From Streptomyces sp. CGMCC 4.7035 (lineage in GTDB: Bacteria; Actinomycetota; Actinomycetes; Streptomycetales; Streptomycetaceae): DNA of 64,000 nucleotides. How positions within the stretch are numbered: the stretch's first letter is position 1; the number at the start of each line of letters is the position of its first letter. The translations under genes and the position numbers were made by a program. Where the stretch lies: the NCBI RefSeq assembly GCF_031583065.1, contig NZ_CP134053.1, positions 1,178,001-1,242,000 on the forward strand. Reading direction: 5' to 3'. A model generated the notes under the pieces. The model was not told where the DNA came from, searched no databases, and saw nothing but the letters and a program-made list of their open reading frames with translations. Of the stretch, positions 53,211 to 62,904 are shown piece after piece.

Positions 53211-55034
53211 GTGGCGCGCGACATCGCGGCTCCCTCAACCGTCCCCACCCAACACAAGGACCTGATCTCGTGGGTCAACGAGATCGCCGAACTGACGCAG
53301 CCGGACAGCGTGGTCTGGTGTGACGGATCCGAGGCCGAATACGAGCGCTTGTGCGAGGAGCTCGTCCGTAAGGGCACCTTCAAGAAGCTCGACCCGATCA
53401 AGCGCCCCAACTCCTACTACGCGGCCTCCGACCCGACCGATGTCGCCCGGGTCGAGGACCGGACGTTCATCTGCTCCGAGCAGGAGCAGGACGCGGGTCC
53501 GACGAACCACTGGAAGGCCCCCGCGGAGATGCGGGAGATATTCCAGGGTGACAAGGGGCTGTTCCGCGGTTCGATGCGCGGCCGGACGATGTACGTCGTG
53601 CCGTTCTGCATGGGGCCGCTGGGCTCGAAGCTCTCCGCGCTCGGCGTGGAGATCACCGACTCCGCGTACGTCGCTGTTTCCATGCGTACGATGACCCGCA
53701 TGGGCAGCGCCGTGCTCGAAGAGCTCGGCGAGGACGGCCACTTCGTCAAGGCCGTCCACACGCTGGGCGCCCCACTGGAGCCCGGTCAGGAAGACGTCCC
53801 CTGGCCCTGCAACCAGACCAAGTACATCTCGCACTTCCCCGAGACCCGCGAGATCTGGTCCTACGGATCCGGCTACGGCGGCAACGCGCTGCTCGGCAAG
53901 AAGTGCTACGCCCTGCGCATCGCCTCCGTCATGGCACGCGACGAGGGCTGGCTCGCCGAGCACATGCTGATCCTCAAGCTGACGCCGCCGCAGGGCGAGT
54001 CCAAGTACGTCGCCGCGGCCTTCCCGAGCGCCTGCGGCAAGACGAACCTCGCCATGCTGGAGCCGACGATCTCCGGCTGGACGGTCGAGACGATCGGCGA
54101 CGACATCGCGTGGATGCGGTTCGGCGAGGACGGCCGCCTGTACGCGATCAACCCCGAGGCCGGCTTCTTCGGCGTCGCGCCCGGCACCGGCGAGCACACC
54201 AACGCCAACGCGATGAAGACGCTGTGGGGCAACTCCGTCTTCACCAACGTCGCCCTCACCGACGACAACGACATCTGGTGGGAGGGCATGACGGAGGAGA
54301 CTCCGGCCCACCTGACGGACTGGAAGGGCAACGACTGGACGCCGTCCTCGGACACCCCGGCGGCCCACCCGAACGCCCGCTTCACCGTCCCCGCCTCGCA
54401 GTGCCCGATCATCGCGCCCGAGTGGGAGGACCCCAAGGGCGTGCCGATCTCGGCCATCCTCTTCGGTGGCCGCCGTGCCAGCGCGGTCCCGCTGGTGACG
54501 GAGTCCTTCGACTGGAACCACGGCGTCTTCCTCGGCGCCAACGTGGCCTCCGAGAAGACCGCCGCCGCCGAGGGCAAGGTGGGCGAGCTGCGCCGCGACC
54601 CGTTCGCGATGCTTCCGTTCTGCGGCTACAACATGGGCGACTACATGGGTCACTGGGTCGACGTCGCCAAGGGCAAGGACCAGTCGAAGCTCCCGAAGAT
54701 CTACTACGTCAACTGGTTCCGCAAGAACGCCGAGGGCAAGTTCGTCTGGCCCGGCTTCGGTGAGAACAGCCGCGTCCTGAAGTGGATCGTGGAGCGCCTG
54801 GAGGGCAAGGCCGAGGGCGTCGAGACCCCGATCGGCGTCCTGCCGACCAAGCAGGCGCTGGACACGCGCGGCCTCGAACTCTCCGAGTCCGACCTGGACT
54901 TCCTGCTCACCGTCGACAAGGACGTGTGGCGCGAGGAGGCGGCCCTGGTCCCCGAGCACCTCAACACCTTCGGCGACCACACCCCGAAGGAGCTGTGGGA
55001 CGAGTACCGCGCGCTGGTACAGCGCCTGGGCTGA
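53211..55034 (+). CDS. pckA: Phosphoenolpyruvate carboxykinase (GTP)
   Basis: 607 residues from GTG with TAGGAG six bases upstream. Converts oxaloacetate and GTP to phosphoenolpyruvate and CO2 for gluconeogenesis. The GTP-type kinase-1a loop is [12 protein letters not shown] with Cys275 and Lys277. Other signatures are [36 protein letters not shown] and FGGRRA. The length matches the GTP-dependent class. A long hairpin terminator follows. Monocistronic. Confidence 0.98.
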   Translation: MARDIAAPSTVPTQHKDLISWVNEIAELTQPDSVVWCDGSEAEYERLCEELVRKGTFKKLDPIKRPNSYYAASDPTDVARVEDRTFICSEQEQDAGPTNHWKAPAEMREIFQGDKGLFRGSMRGRTMYVVPFCMGPLGSKLSALGVEITDSAYVAVSMRTMTRMGSAVLEELGEDGHFVKAVHTLGAPLEPGQEDVPWPCNQTKYISHFPETREIWSYGSGYGGNALLGKKCYALRIASVMARDEGWLAEHMLILKLTPPQGESKYVAAAFPSACGKTNLAMLEPTISGWTVETIGDDIAWMRFGEDGRLYAINPEAGFFGVAPGTGEHTNANAMKTLWGNSVFTNVALTDDNDIWWEGMTEETPAHLTDWKGNDWTPSSDTPAAHPNARFTVPASQCPIIAPEWEDPKGVPISAILFGGRRASAVPLVTESFDWNHGVFLGANVASEKTAAAEGKVGELRRDPFAMLPFCGYNMGDYMGHWVDVAKGKDQSKLPKIYYVNWFRKNAEGKFVWPGFGENSRVLKWIVERLEGKAEGVETPIGVLPTKQALDTRGLELSESDLDFLLTVDKDVWREEAALVPEHLNTFGDHTPKELWDEYRALVQRLG

Positions 55035-55096
55035 CGCCCCCCCGCATGACCTCCGCGGCCGGTCGGACTTGCCCTGACCTGCGATGTCTTCAAGAC

Positions 55097-55150
55097 CGGC
55101 CGCGGTGACGGCACCGCGTTCGACGGCCGCGGTGACGGCACCGCGTTCCA
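55097..55150. repeat. 27-bp tandem repeat x2 after pckA
   Basis: CGGCCGCGGTGACGGCACCG begins copies at 55097 and 55124. They are identical over 26 of 27 positions and lie just before the pckA terminator hairpin. Confidence 0.85.
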
Positions 55151-55155
55151 CCGGT

Positions 55156-55197
55156 CCGGGGCCCGCTTCGTACAGCGACGTACGCAGCGGGCCCCGG
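55156..55197 (+). terminator. Long hairpin terminator of pckA
   Basis: 18-base arms (55156-55173 with 55180-55197) pair at 17 positions around a 6-base loop. This is the strongest stem in the window. Confidence 0.85.
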
Positions 55198-55427
55198 CCT
55201 TTGCCGCGTTGTGGACGCGCGTCGCAGCGCGAGCACGGGTGGACGCACCGTCGAAGCCACTCGGGTGATCTTCGCCGAGGAACACGGGGCGAATGCGGAT
55301 CATCCCATCGCCAGGAGCCCAGTCTTGCCCTGTCCCTAGCAGAAGGCGACCTGACGCGCAGGCGAAGGAAGCACACCGAGTGCGTGCCTGCGGGCGGGTC
55401 CCTCCAAGCTTGTGAGGAAGGTTCTCT

Positions 55428-55853
55428 GTGAGCCGCAGAAGTATCCCGAGTTCACGCATGACGTCGGCAACCATGGTGGCGGCCGGCGCGCTTGCCCTGG
55501 CGCTCAACGTCGCTCCGACCGCCACGGCCATGGCCGATGCGGGCCACCGGTCCGGCGCTGAGAGCGCGGTGGCGCTGCACACCGGCCAGAAGGCCGAAAA
55601 GGGTCCCAGGCTTCCCGGTAGGATCGACCACTACGTCCGGTCCGCCTCCGGGGCGGGCACGGCGATCGCCCGGTGCGATGCCGGTGACGTCGCCACCGGC
55701 GGTGGATACGACACCTCCTCCGGATTCGGCGTCAGCCAGAACCGGCCGATCCCCTTCCCCGGCCCCTTCGGCGAGGTGAACGCGTGGCAGGCAACCCTTG
55801 AGATGGGTGAGACCGGCCCGATCACCGTCTACGTGGTCTGCGAGTCGGACTGA
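55428..55853 (+). CDS. Small secreted protein with one disulfide
   Basis: 141 residues from GTG with GGAAGG upstream. It has a signal peptide (about 1-37, cleavage near AMA-DA), a polar linker, then a small beta domain (about 65-141) with Cys in ARCDAGDVATGGGY and Cys in the terminal VVCESD, likely bonded. This C-terminal pattern recurs in many actinobacterial secreted proteins of unknown role. About 390 bases separate it from pckA, holding the repeat, the terminator and presumably its own promoter. Confidence 0.8.
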   Translation: MSRRSIPSSRMTSATMVAAGALALALNVAPTATAMADAGHRSGAESAVALHTGQKAEKGPRLPGRIDHYVRSASGAGTAIARCDAGDVATGGGYDTSSGFGVSQNRPIPFPGPFGEVNAWQATLEMGETGPITVYVVCESD

Positions 55854-55872
55854 CCCCGGCAATGAGTGAGTG

Positions 55873-55906
55873 ACGGTGCCCCGGGGCTTCGGCCTCGGGG
55901 CACCGT
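55873..55906 (+). terminator. Hairpin terminator after the small secreted protein
   Basis: Eleven-base arms ACGGTGCCCCG (55873-55883) and complement (55896-55906), 20 bases after the stop. Confidence 0.75.
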
Positions 55907-55965
55907 TCGCATGGGGCGACGGCGGGGCCACAGCGTGGCGCACCGGCGATACGACGGCGCCCTGA

Positions 55966-56062
55966 GACCCGGCTGCGGTGAACGCGGTGCCGTGGCACCC
56001 GGCTGCCGTGGCCGTGGAGTCGTGGCACCCGGCTGCCGTGAACGCGATGTCATGGCACCCGG
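55966..56062. repeat. 30-bp tandem repeat x3
   Basis: Units begin at 55966, 55996 and 56026, each with CACCCGGCTGC(C/G)GTG (first base G in unit 1), plus a partial fourth at 56056. It lies between two convergent genes. Confidence 0.85.
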
Positions 56063-56129
56063 TCCGCGCGTCTTAGTGGTCCACGCGGACCGGGGCCGTT
56101 CGAGGGAGCCGTTCCGCGGCTCGGGAGGG

Positions 56130-56558
56130 TCAGCCCGCGGTGACCATTTCGCGCGGCTCGGCCAGCGCGGCGGTGTGCGCGTCCATGCGTTCCGCCGACA
56201 GGATCGCCGCCGCCGTGTCCGCGCGGGACGCCGCCACCACCAGGGCGCGGCCCGCCAGCGCGTGGGCGCGCCGGTGGAGTGCCGCGAGGTGCGGTTCGCC
56301 GCCGCGCGCGGTCGCCGCCGCGCGGACCGGCGGCACCCCTCCGCGCAGTCGCGTCACCTGCTCGGCGAGCCGCTCGGCCGCCGCGTCGAGCTCCGTGCAC
56401 GGCGCCAGCGCACGCAGTTCGTCCGTCACCGCGAGCAGCGCCGCCAGATGGCCCGCGAGCTGGATGTCCAGCTCCTCCTCGCGTGAACGGTGCGGGAAGT
56501 CGGGGGTCGTGCCGGCCATCGTGCTGTGGACCGACTTGGTGCGGATCGGTTCGTACAT
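56130..56558 (-). CDS. Helical conserved hypothetical protein
   Basis: 142 residues from ATG with GGAGG upstream. It is nearly all alpha-helical and Ala/Arg/Glu-rich (EEELDIQLAGHLAALLAVTD, LDAAAERLAEQVTRL), with no membrane segment or catalytic motif. It resembles small dimeric helical proteins of Streptomyces that I recall as conserved hypotheticals. The neighbouring aminotransferase gene ends 101 bases upstream on the same strand. Confidence 0.7.
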   Translation of the reverse strand: MYEPIRTKSVHSTMAGTTPDFPHRSREEELDIQLAGHLAALLAVTDELRALAPCTELDAAAERLAEQVTRLRGGVPPVRAAATARGGEPHLAALHRRAHALAGRALVVAASRADTAAAILSAERMDAHTAALAEPREMVTAG

Positions 56559-56659
56559 GGGATGGCCTCCTGTGCTCCGGCAGGAAGCCATCCTAGCTTG
56601 GATTTCGTCTAAAGTTGAGCTGGATCGTGAACAGCGCGCGGCGTCACACAGGGTGGGCG

Positions 56660-57871
56660 TCAGGGCTGGCTGTAACCGTCCAGGAAGTTGCCGATCCGCG
56701 TGATCGCCGACGTCAGATCACCCACCGTCGGCAGCGTCACCACCCGGAAGTGGTCGGGCTCCGGCCAGTTGAAGCCGGTCCCCTGTACGACCATGATCTT
56801 CTCGCGTCGCAGCAGGTCCAGGATCATCCGCCGGTCGTCCTTGATCTTGAAGACCTTCGGGTCGAGGCGGGGGAACAGATACAGCGCCCCCCTCGGCTTG
56901 ACGCAGGTCACGCCCGGGATCTGGGTCAGCAGCTCGTACGCCGCGTCCCGCTGCTCCTTCAGGCGTCCGCCCGGCAGTACCAGGTCGTTGATCGACTGGC
57001 GGCCGCTCAGCGCCGCCACCACGCCGTGCTGACCCGGCATGTTCGCGCACAGTCGCATGTTCGCGAGGATCGTCAGTCCCTCGATGTACGACTCCGCGTG
57101 CGCACGGGGGCCCGAGATCGACATCCAGCCCACCCGGTACCCGGCCACCCGGTACGCCTTCGACATGCCGTTGAAGGTGAGGGTCAGCAGGTCGGGGGCC
57201 ACCGAGGCCGTGGGGATGTGCGTCGCGTCGTCGTACAGGATCTTGTCGTAGATCTCGTCGGAGCAGATGAGGAGGTTGTGCCGGCGCGCGATGTCCGTCA
57301 GCCCCCGGAGCATCGCCTCGTCATAGACCGCGCCCGTCGGGTTGTTCGGGTTGATGATGACGAGCGCCTTGGTGCGGTCGGTGATCTTCCGCTCCACGTC
57401 CGCCAGGTCCGGCATCCAGTCCGCCTGCTCGTCGCAGCGGTAGTGGACGGCCGTACCGCCCGACAGTGACACCGCCGCCGTCCACAGTGGATAGTCCGGA
57501 GCCGGTACGAGAACCTCGTCGCCGTCGTCCAGCAGGCCCTGCATCGCCATCACGATCAGCTCGGAGACGCCGTTGCCGATGAAGACGTGCTCGACGTCCG
57601 TCTCTATGCCGAGGGTCTGGTTGTGCATCACGACCGCCCGGCGCGCGGCCAGCAGGCCCTTCGCGTCGCCGTAGCCGTGCGCCGTGGAGACGTTGCGGAG
57701 GATGTCCTCCAGGATCTCCGGCGGGCACTCGAAGCCGAAGGCGGCCGGGTTGCCGGTGTTGAGCTTGAGGATGCGGTGACCCGCCGCCTCCAGCCGCATC
57801 GCCTCCTCGAGAACCGGGCCCCGGATCTCGTAGCAGACGTTGGCGAGCTTCGTGGACTGGATCACCTGCAT
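56660..57871 (-). CDS. AlaA-type PLP aminotransferase
   Basis: 403 residues starting MQVIQSTKLANVCYEIRGPV, as in alanine aminotransferases. The PLP lysine is in FNGMSKAYRVAGYRVGW. Other class I motifs are NTGNPAAFGF, YGDAKGLLAAR, PNNPTGAVY and SDEIYDK. It likely interconverts pyruvate and alanine with glutamate. TAAGCT ends seven bases before the ATG, so it is probably leaderless. Confidence 0.94.
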   Translation of the reverse strand: MQVIQSTKLANVCYEIRGPVLEEAMRLEAAGHRILKLNTGNPAAFGFECPPEILEDILRNVSTAHGYGDAKGLLAARRAVVMHNQTLGIETDVEHVFIGNGVSELIVMAMQGLLDDGDEVLVPAPDYPLWTAAVSLSGGTAVHYRCDEQADWMPDLADVERKITDRTKALVIINPNNPTGAVYDEAMLRGLTDIARRHNLLICSDEIYDKILYDDATHIPTASVAPDLLTLTFNGMSKAYRVAGYRVGWMSISGPRAHAESYIEGLTILANMRLCANMPGQHGVVAALSGRQSINDLVLPGGRLKEQRDAAYELLTQIPGVTCVKPRGALYLFPRLDPKVFKIKDDRRMILDLLRREKIMVVQGTGFNWPEPDHFRVVTLPTVGDLTSAITRIGNFLDGYSQP

Positions 57872-57997
57872 GTCCGTGAGCTTACGGCCGCATAACCCCT
57901 CACGCGGCGTGTTTTCCACCACGTGAGACCGGGCAGTTTGTTCGGTTATCGCCGGTAACTGCCTCACGGGCCCCTCCCGCCCCTAGAATCCACGGCC

Positions 57998-58729
57998 ATG
58001 TCATGGGAGCAACAGCCCGGCGAGGGGGCGCACGGCGCGAATGCCGCGAACAACGCGACAGGCGCTCACACCGCCACTGGAGTGCATCAGGTGAACGGCG
58101 AAGCGCAAGCCCCGCCGAACGTGTACCACCCGTATGCCGGGGCGGAGCCCGAGTACGACCAGTACGCCGACCCGGCGGCCGCCCATGGCTGGGAGAACGC
58201 GTACGACGAGACGCAGCAGCTGCCCGCGGTCCCCGAGGACCAGGGGCCTGCGACGCCCGGCCCGAACCTGGAGCGCCCGTCGCGGCGACGGGCGCGGCCC
58301 GCACCGCGCCGCCGGATGCCCCGCGGCGCGATCGTCGCCGTCGGCGCGCTCGGCGTGGTGGGTATCGGCGTCGCCCTCGCTGGGGCCTTCGGCTCGGGTT
58401 CCTCCGGCACGCCGGGCGACGGGGAGTCGGCGCGGCCGAAGGTGGCGCCCTCCGTGGCGGCCACGGACGGGGCCGGCAGTGCCGAGCCTTCCGACGGCGG
58501 CGCCGCGTCCTCCGGTGTCAATGCCTCCCCGTCGACCGGCGCGTCGCCGAGCGCCTCGTCGGCCGCCTCGGCGAGCGAATCCCCGGCGGGGGGCGGGGCC
58601 GCGACGCCCTCGTCCGCCGCGTCCACCACCCGCGCCTCCTCACCCTCTGCCACTACGGGCTCCGCCGGTACGGGCGCCTCCAACGGCAAGCCCGGCCGCG
58701 GACGCGGGGCCACCAAGGGTCCCAAGTAG
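57998..58729 (+). CDS. Single-pass membrane protein with Ser/Ala-rich outer domain
   Basis: 243 residues. The cytoplasmic part (1-110) is rich in Ala, Gly, Tyr and Pro (YHPYAGAEPEYDQYADPAA). It is followed by basic RRRARPAPRRR, one membrane helix (about 110-130), and a Ser/Ala/Thr-rich low-complexity outside region to the end. No family recognised. It is divergent from the aminotransferase gene. TAGAAT ends eight bases before the ATG. The stop lies in the first unit of a six-unit repeat. Confidence 0.75.
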   Translation: MSWEQQPGEGAHGANAANNATGAHTATGVHQVNGEAQAPPNVYHPYAGAEPEYDQYADPAAAHGWENAYDETQQLPAVPEDQGPATPGPNLERPSRRRARPAPRRRMPRGAIVAVGALGVVGIGVALAGAFGSGSSGTPGDGESARPKVAPSVAATDGAGSAEPSDGGAASSGVNASPSTGASPSASSAASASESPAGGGAATPSSAASTTRASSPSATTGSAGTGASNGKPGRGRGATKGPK

Positions 58730-58834
58730 GCGAGCAGGGTCCCCGGTAGGCGAGCAGGGTCCCGGTAGGCGAGCAGGGTCCCGGTAGGCGGGCGAGGTCC
58801 CAAGCGGGCGGGCGAGGTCCCAAACGGGCGGGCC
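58718..58834. repeat. 19/20-bp tandem repeat x6 including the stop codon
   Basis: Units start GGTCCC at 58718, 58738, 58758, 58777, 58796 and 58816. The TAG (58727-58729) is in unit 1, and TAGG recurs in units 2-4. The remaining ~230 bases to the next gene hold its promoter. Confidence 0.9.
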
Positions 58835-59062
58835 GCGAAGGGCCTTCGGCGCGGACGGGCCCAGGATCCCCGTAAGGGAAAAGTCGGAGGTCCCCGGAGC
58901 GGACGTCATCGTCGTGGCCGGCCATGCGCCGTCACGCGGCCGAAAACAGCTCCTTGTCCCCGCACGCCCCTCCACTCACAATGCGCATGACAAAAGTAGG
59001 TGAGGGCCGGAAGACCTTCGGCCACCACGTCATCGCAACCTCATCAAGAGGGGACCCCCCAC

Positions 59063-59965
59063 ATGAGAAAGCCCTACGCTGCCGCGCTCCTCGCTCTGGT
59101 GATCGCCGGAGCCGGCGCGGCACCGGCGGTCGCGGCTCCCCAGCCCGCGGCCGCGGCTGCCGGGACAGCCACGGCTTCCGGGACGGCGACGGCCGCCAAG
59201 ACCACCACGGCCGCCAAGACGGCGACGATCCAGGCCGTCGACTTCGCCGGCACCGTCTCGCTCAGCAACTGCTCCGGCTCCGTCATCCGCTTCCCGAACT
59301 CCGCGGACACCGACCCGGCGCTCGTACTCACCAACGGCCACTGCCTGGAGACCGGTTTCCCGGAGCCCGGTGAGGTCATCGTCGACCAGCCCTCCAGCCG
59401 CTCCTTCGGCCTGCTCAACTCCTCGGGCACCAGGGTCGCCACGCTGCGCGCCGCCAAGGTCGCGTACTCCACGATGACCGACACGGACGTGACGATCTAC
59501 CAGCTCACCCGCACCTACGCGCAGATCAAGAGCTCGTACGGCATCAGCGCGCTCACCGTCGCCGACACTCACCCGGTCGCGGGCACCGCCATCAAGGTCG
59601 TCTCCGGGTACTGGAAGCGGATCTACAGCTGCAACATCGACGGATTCGTCTACCGTCTGAAGGAGGGCGACTGGACCTGGAAGGACTCGGCCCGCTACAC
59701 CTCCGCCTGCAACACCATCGGCGGTACGTCGGGGTCGCCCGTCATCGACAACACCACCGGCAAGGTCGTCGCCGTCAACAACACCGGCAACGAGGACGGC
59801 GAGCGCTGCACCGAGAACAACCCCTGCGAGGTCGACACGAGCGGCAACGTGACCGTTCGTCAGGGCATCAACTACGCCGAGGAGACCTACCAGATCCCGG
59901 CGTGCTTCGGGACCGGCAACAGGCTGAACCTGAGCGCGAGCGGGTGCGTCCTGCCCAAGCCGTAG
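59063..59965 (+). CDS. Secreted trypsin-like serine protease (S1)
   Basis: 300 residues from ATG with GAGGGG upstream. It has a signal peptide (about 1-25), an Ala/Thr-rich segment, then a chymotrypsin-fold domain. The catalytic triad is His93 (TNGHCL), Asp140 or Asp142 (MTDTDVTIY) and Ser223 (GGTSGSPV). Four further cysteines in the C-terminal half may form disulfides. It is an extracellular protease of unknown target. Confidence 0.9.
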   Translation: MRKPYAAALLALVIAGAGAAPAVAAPQPAAAAAGTATASGTATAAKTTTAAKTATIQAVDFAGTVSLSNCSGSVIRFPNSADTDPALVLTNGHCLETGFPEPGEVIVDQPSSRSFGLLNSSGTRVATLRAAKVAYSTMTDTDVTIYQLTRTYAQIKSSYGISALTVADTHPVAGTAIKVVSGYWKRIYSCNIDGFVYRLKEGDWTWKDSARYTSACNTIGGTSGSPVIDNTTGKVVAVNNTGNEDGERCTENNPCEVDTSGNVTVRQGINYAEETYQIPACFGTGNRLNLSASGCVLPKP

Positions 59966-59983
59966 GGCCTGCCGGGCGGGCGG

Positions 59984-61594
59984 TCACACGGGTGTCCTGC
60001 GGACCGCCCGCCCCGCGAGCACGTCGGTCCGCCGCCCGTCCTCGATCACGAAACGGCCGTCGACCAGGACGTACGGGATGCCCGTCGGGAGCGCGCGCGG
60101 CCGCTCGAACGTGGAGCCCGCTGCGACCGTGGCCGGGTCGAAGAGGACCAGGTCGGCGCGGTAGCCCTCACGGACCAGCCCGCGGTCCGGCAGCCGCAGC
60201 CGGGCCGCCGGGCGGGAGGTGAGGTGGGCGACGCACTCCTCCAGGGACAGCACCCCCAACTCCCGTACATACCGGCCGAGATACTGCGGGAAGGTGCCGT
60301 ACGCGCGCGGGTGCGGTTTCGTGCCCTGGAGGATGCCGTCGGAGCCCCCCGTGTGCACGCGGTGCCGCATGATCGCCCGTACGTTGTCCTCGTGGCCGAT
60401 GTGCAGGAGGATCGTCGAGCCCAGCCGGTCCTCGACCAGCAGGCGACGGGCGGTCACCCACGGGGCCTCGCCGCGCAGGTCCGCCGACTCCTGGACGGTC
60501 CTGCCGACGTACGACGCCAGGCCTTGATCGGTCACGCCCGAGATCTCGATCGTGTCCCACTCGATGGGTACGCCGTGACAGCCGTCGGCGCCCACGACCT
60601 CCATCTCGTGCCGGATCCGCTCGGCCGACGCGTCGTCGCCGAGCCGCCTGAGGGTCTCCTCGGGGCCGCCCTCGCTCGCCCAGCTCGGCAGCAGCGCCGT
60701 CAGCGTCGTACAGCCCGGGGTGTAGGGGTAGGTGTCGAGCGTGATGTCCGCGCCCGCCGCCAGCGCCTTGTCGAGCAGGGACAGCAGCTCGGGGGCGCGG
60801 CCCTTGTTCACACCGAAGTTCATGGTGGCGTGGGCGAGGTGGAGCGGGCAGCCCGCCTCGCGCGTCAGGGCCACCATCTCCTCGTACGCCTCCAGGGCGC
60901 CCGCCCCGTACGAGCGGTGGTGCGGGCAGTAGTAACCGCCGTACGCGGCCACCACCCGGCACAGCTCGGTGAGTTCGGCGTCCTTGGCGTACATGCCGGG
61001 CGTGTAGGTGAGCCCGGACGACATGCCGACCGCGCCCTGCTCCATCCCCTCCGCGACCAGCCGCCGCATGCGGTCCAGCTCCTCGGGCGTCGCCTCCCGG
61101 TCCTCCCAGCCGACGGCCAGCATCCGGACCGTGCCCTGCGGGATCAGATAGGCGGCGTTGACCGCGATGCCCTGGTCCAGGCGGTCCAGGTACTCGCCCA
61201 CGGACCGCCAGGTGAAGTCGATGTCGTCGCCGTATCCGTTCCAGCCGGTGATCGTGCGGCGCACCTCGGCGAGCGTGCGGTCGTCGACCGGGGCGTACGA
61301 CAGTCCGTCCTGCCCGATGACTTCGAGTGTCACGCCCTGCGCGGCCTTGGCGCTGTGGTCCGGGTCGCGCAGCAGGGCGAGGTCGCTGTGGGCGTGCATG
61401 TCGATGAAGCCGGGGGAGAGGGCGAGGCCCTCGGCGTCCAGCTCGCGGCGCGCCGTGGGGCGTTGGCATCCGGCCGCCGCGGCCTCCTTGACGATGGAGA
61501 CGATCCTGCCGCCGTCGACGACCACGTCGGCGCGGTAGGAGGGCTCCCCGCTGCCGTCGACGACGTCCGCGTCCCGGATGACGAGCTCTTCCAC
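59984..61594 (-). CDS. D-aminoacylase / N-acyl-D-amino-acid deacylase family amidohydrolase
   Basis: 536 residues from GTG with TAGGAGG upstream. It has metal-binding GFIDMHAHSD, a further His cluster YYCPHHRSYG, LAHATMN, and the C-terminal Asp motif in VHTGGSDGILQGTKPHPRAY (the catalytic Asp). It hydrolyses N-acyl D-amino acids. It follows the PLP enzyme gene by only 10 bases, so the pair forms an operon for D-amino-acid catabolism. Confidence 0.93.
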   Translation of the reverse strand: MEELVIRDADVVDGSGEPSYRADVVVDGGRIVSIVKEAAAAGCQRPTARRELDAEGLALSPGFIDMHAHSDLALLRDPDHSAKAAQGVTLEVIGQDGLSYAPVDDRTLAEVRRTITGWNGYGDDIDFTWRSVGEYLDRLDQGIAVNAAYLIPQGTVRMLAVGWEDREATPEELDRMRRLVAEGMEQGAVGMSSGLTYTPGMYAKDAELTELCRVVAAYGGYYCPHHRSYGAGALEAYEEMVALTREAGCPLHLAHATMNFGVNKGRAPELLSLLDKALAAGADITLDTYPYTPGCTTLTALLPSWASEGGPEETLRRLGDDASAERIRHEMEVVGADGCHGVPIEWDTIEISGVTDQGLASYVGRTVQESADLRGEAPWVTARRLLVEDRLGSTILLHIGHEDNVRAIMRHRVHTGGSDGILQGTKPHPRAYGTFPQYLGRYVRELGVLSLEECVAHLTSRPAARLRLPDRGLVREGYRADLVLFDPATVAAGSTFERPRALPTGIPYVLVDGRFVIEDGRRTDVLAGRAVRRTPV

Positions 61595-61604
61595 GCCAGG
61601 CCTC

Positions 61605-62888
61605 CTAGAAGAAGGTGCGGATGTAGTCGACGACCGTGCCGTCCGCCTCGGCCACCGGGATCAGCTGCCACTTGTCGAAGGACGTGCACGGGTGGGACAG
61701 GCCCAGGCCGATCCAGTCGCCGACCTCGACGTCCGCCTCAGGGGCGGTGTGCAGCCACAGGTGCTGGTCGGACAGGGCCGTCACCTCGATTCCGGTCGCC
61801 GGGCGCTCGGTGCCGTCCCGGCGTACCACGTGGGCCACGGGATGGTCGAGGTCGTAGGCGGCGTCCCGCTTGCCCGCGTTGACGAAGGCCTGGTCGGGGG
61901 AGGGGCGGGAGACGACCTGCGCCCACAGCCGGAAGGCGGGCTCCAGGGCGCCCTCCTCGGGCACCCGGTTGAACGGGGTCAGCCGGCTGTAGTGCACGTC
62001 GTCGTGCGAGACGTACGCGCCGGACCGCAGCAGCTTCAGTGCGGGCAGGGTGAGTTCGGGGATGGTCGCGAAGACGTCGGCGACCGCGTCGAACCACTCG
62101 CTCCCGCCCGCGCTCACCACGATCTCGTCCGCACCCGCGAACCGCCCCGCCTTGTCGAACTCCGCCGCGAGTCCCACCAGTCGGCCGAGCCAGCCCCGCA
62201 CCCGCTCCGGGGAGGCCCCGGGCACCTGGGCCTCATAGCCCGCGACGCCCACCAGCCGCAGCGTCGGCGCCACGGCCACCGCGTCCGCGACGGCCCGCGC
62301 GTCCGCCTCCGTGCGCACCCCGGTGCGGGCTCCCTCGCCCGCGCCCAGCTCGACGACGACCTCCATCGGACGGCTCGTGCCCCTGCCCCGCAGGGCCGCG
62401 TCCATCAGCTCCACTCCGCGCACGGAGTCCACGTAGCAGATGAAGCGGAAGTCAGGGTCGGCGGCCTGTTCGGCGGCGATCCAGCGCAAGGCCGCCGCGT
62501 CGACCAGTTCGTTGGCGAGGAAGATCCGCCGGACGCCGAAGGCCCGGGCCACCCGTACTTGGTGGGGAGCCGCCAGCGTGATGCCCCAGGCGCCGTGCTC
62601 GATCTGCCGCTGGAAGAGCTGCGGGGCCATGGAGGTCTTGCCGTGCGGGGCGAAGGCGAGGCCGTGCCGGGCCGCGTACGTCTCCATGAGCGTCAGGTTG
62701 TGCTCCAGACGTTCGGCGGACAGCGCGAGGACCGGGGTGGTGAAGCCGCCGGTGAAGAGGTTGCGGCGCTCGGCCGTCAGCTCGGCGAGCGTCAGGCCCT
62801 CGGCGTCCGGCGGCAGGCCCTTGAAACGGTGGTCGACGCGTTCCGCCATGAGGGCGGCGAGGCGTTCTGCGGCGGTAGCGGCGTCCAT
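61605..62888 (-). CDS. D-serine dehydratase/D-threonine aldolase-like PLP enzyme
   Basis: 427 residues, fold-type III PLP enzyme. The N-terminal alanine-racemase-like barrel has PHGKTSMAP with the PLP lysine. The C-terminal domain binds metal through His and Cys in SHPCTSFDKWQLIP, as in eukaryotic-type D-serine dehydratases. It probably deaminates or cleaves D-amino acids released by the downstream deacylase. The divergent operator at 62905-62929 should control this operon. Confidence 0.92.
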   Translation of the reverse strand: MDAATAAERLAALMAERVDHRFKGLPPDAEGLTLAELTAERRNLFTGGFTTPVLALSAERLEHNLTLMETYAARHGLAFAPHGKTSMAPQLFQRQIEHGAWGITLAAPHQVRVARAFGVRRIFLANELVDAAALRWIAAEQAADPDFRFICYVDSVRGVELMDAALRGRGTSRPMEVVVELGAGEGARTGVRTEADARAVADAVAVAPTLRLVGVAGYEAQVPGASPERVRGWLGRLVGLAAEFDKAGRFAGADEIVVSAGGSEWFDAVADVFATIPELTLPALKLLRSGAYVSHDDVHYSRLTPFNRVPEEGALEPAFRLWAQVVSRPSPDQAFVNAGKRDAAYDLDHPVAHVVRRDGTERPATGIEVTALSDQHLWLHTAPEADVEVGDWIGLGLSHPCTSFDKWQLIPVAEADGTVVDYIRTFF

Positions 62889-62904
62889 GGGGCCTCCTGG
62901 AGAT

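Noticed and set aside
53235..55376. 713-codon minus-strand frame opposite pckA
   Set aside because: Shadow of a highly conserved PEP carboxykinase.
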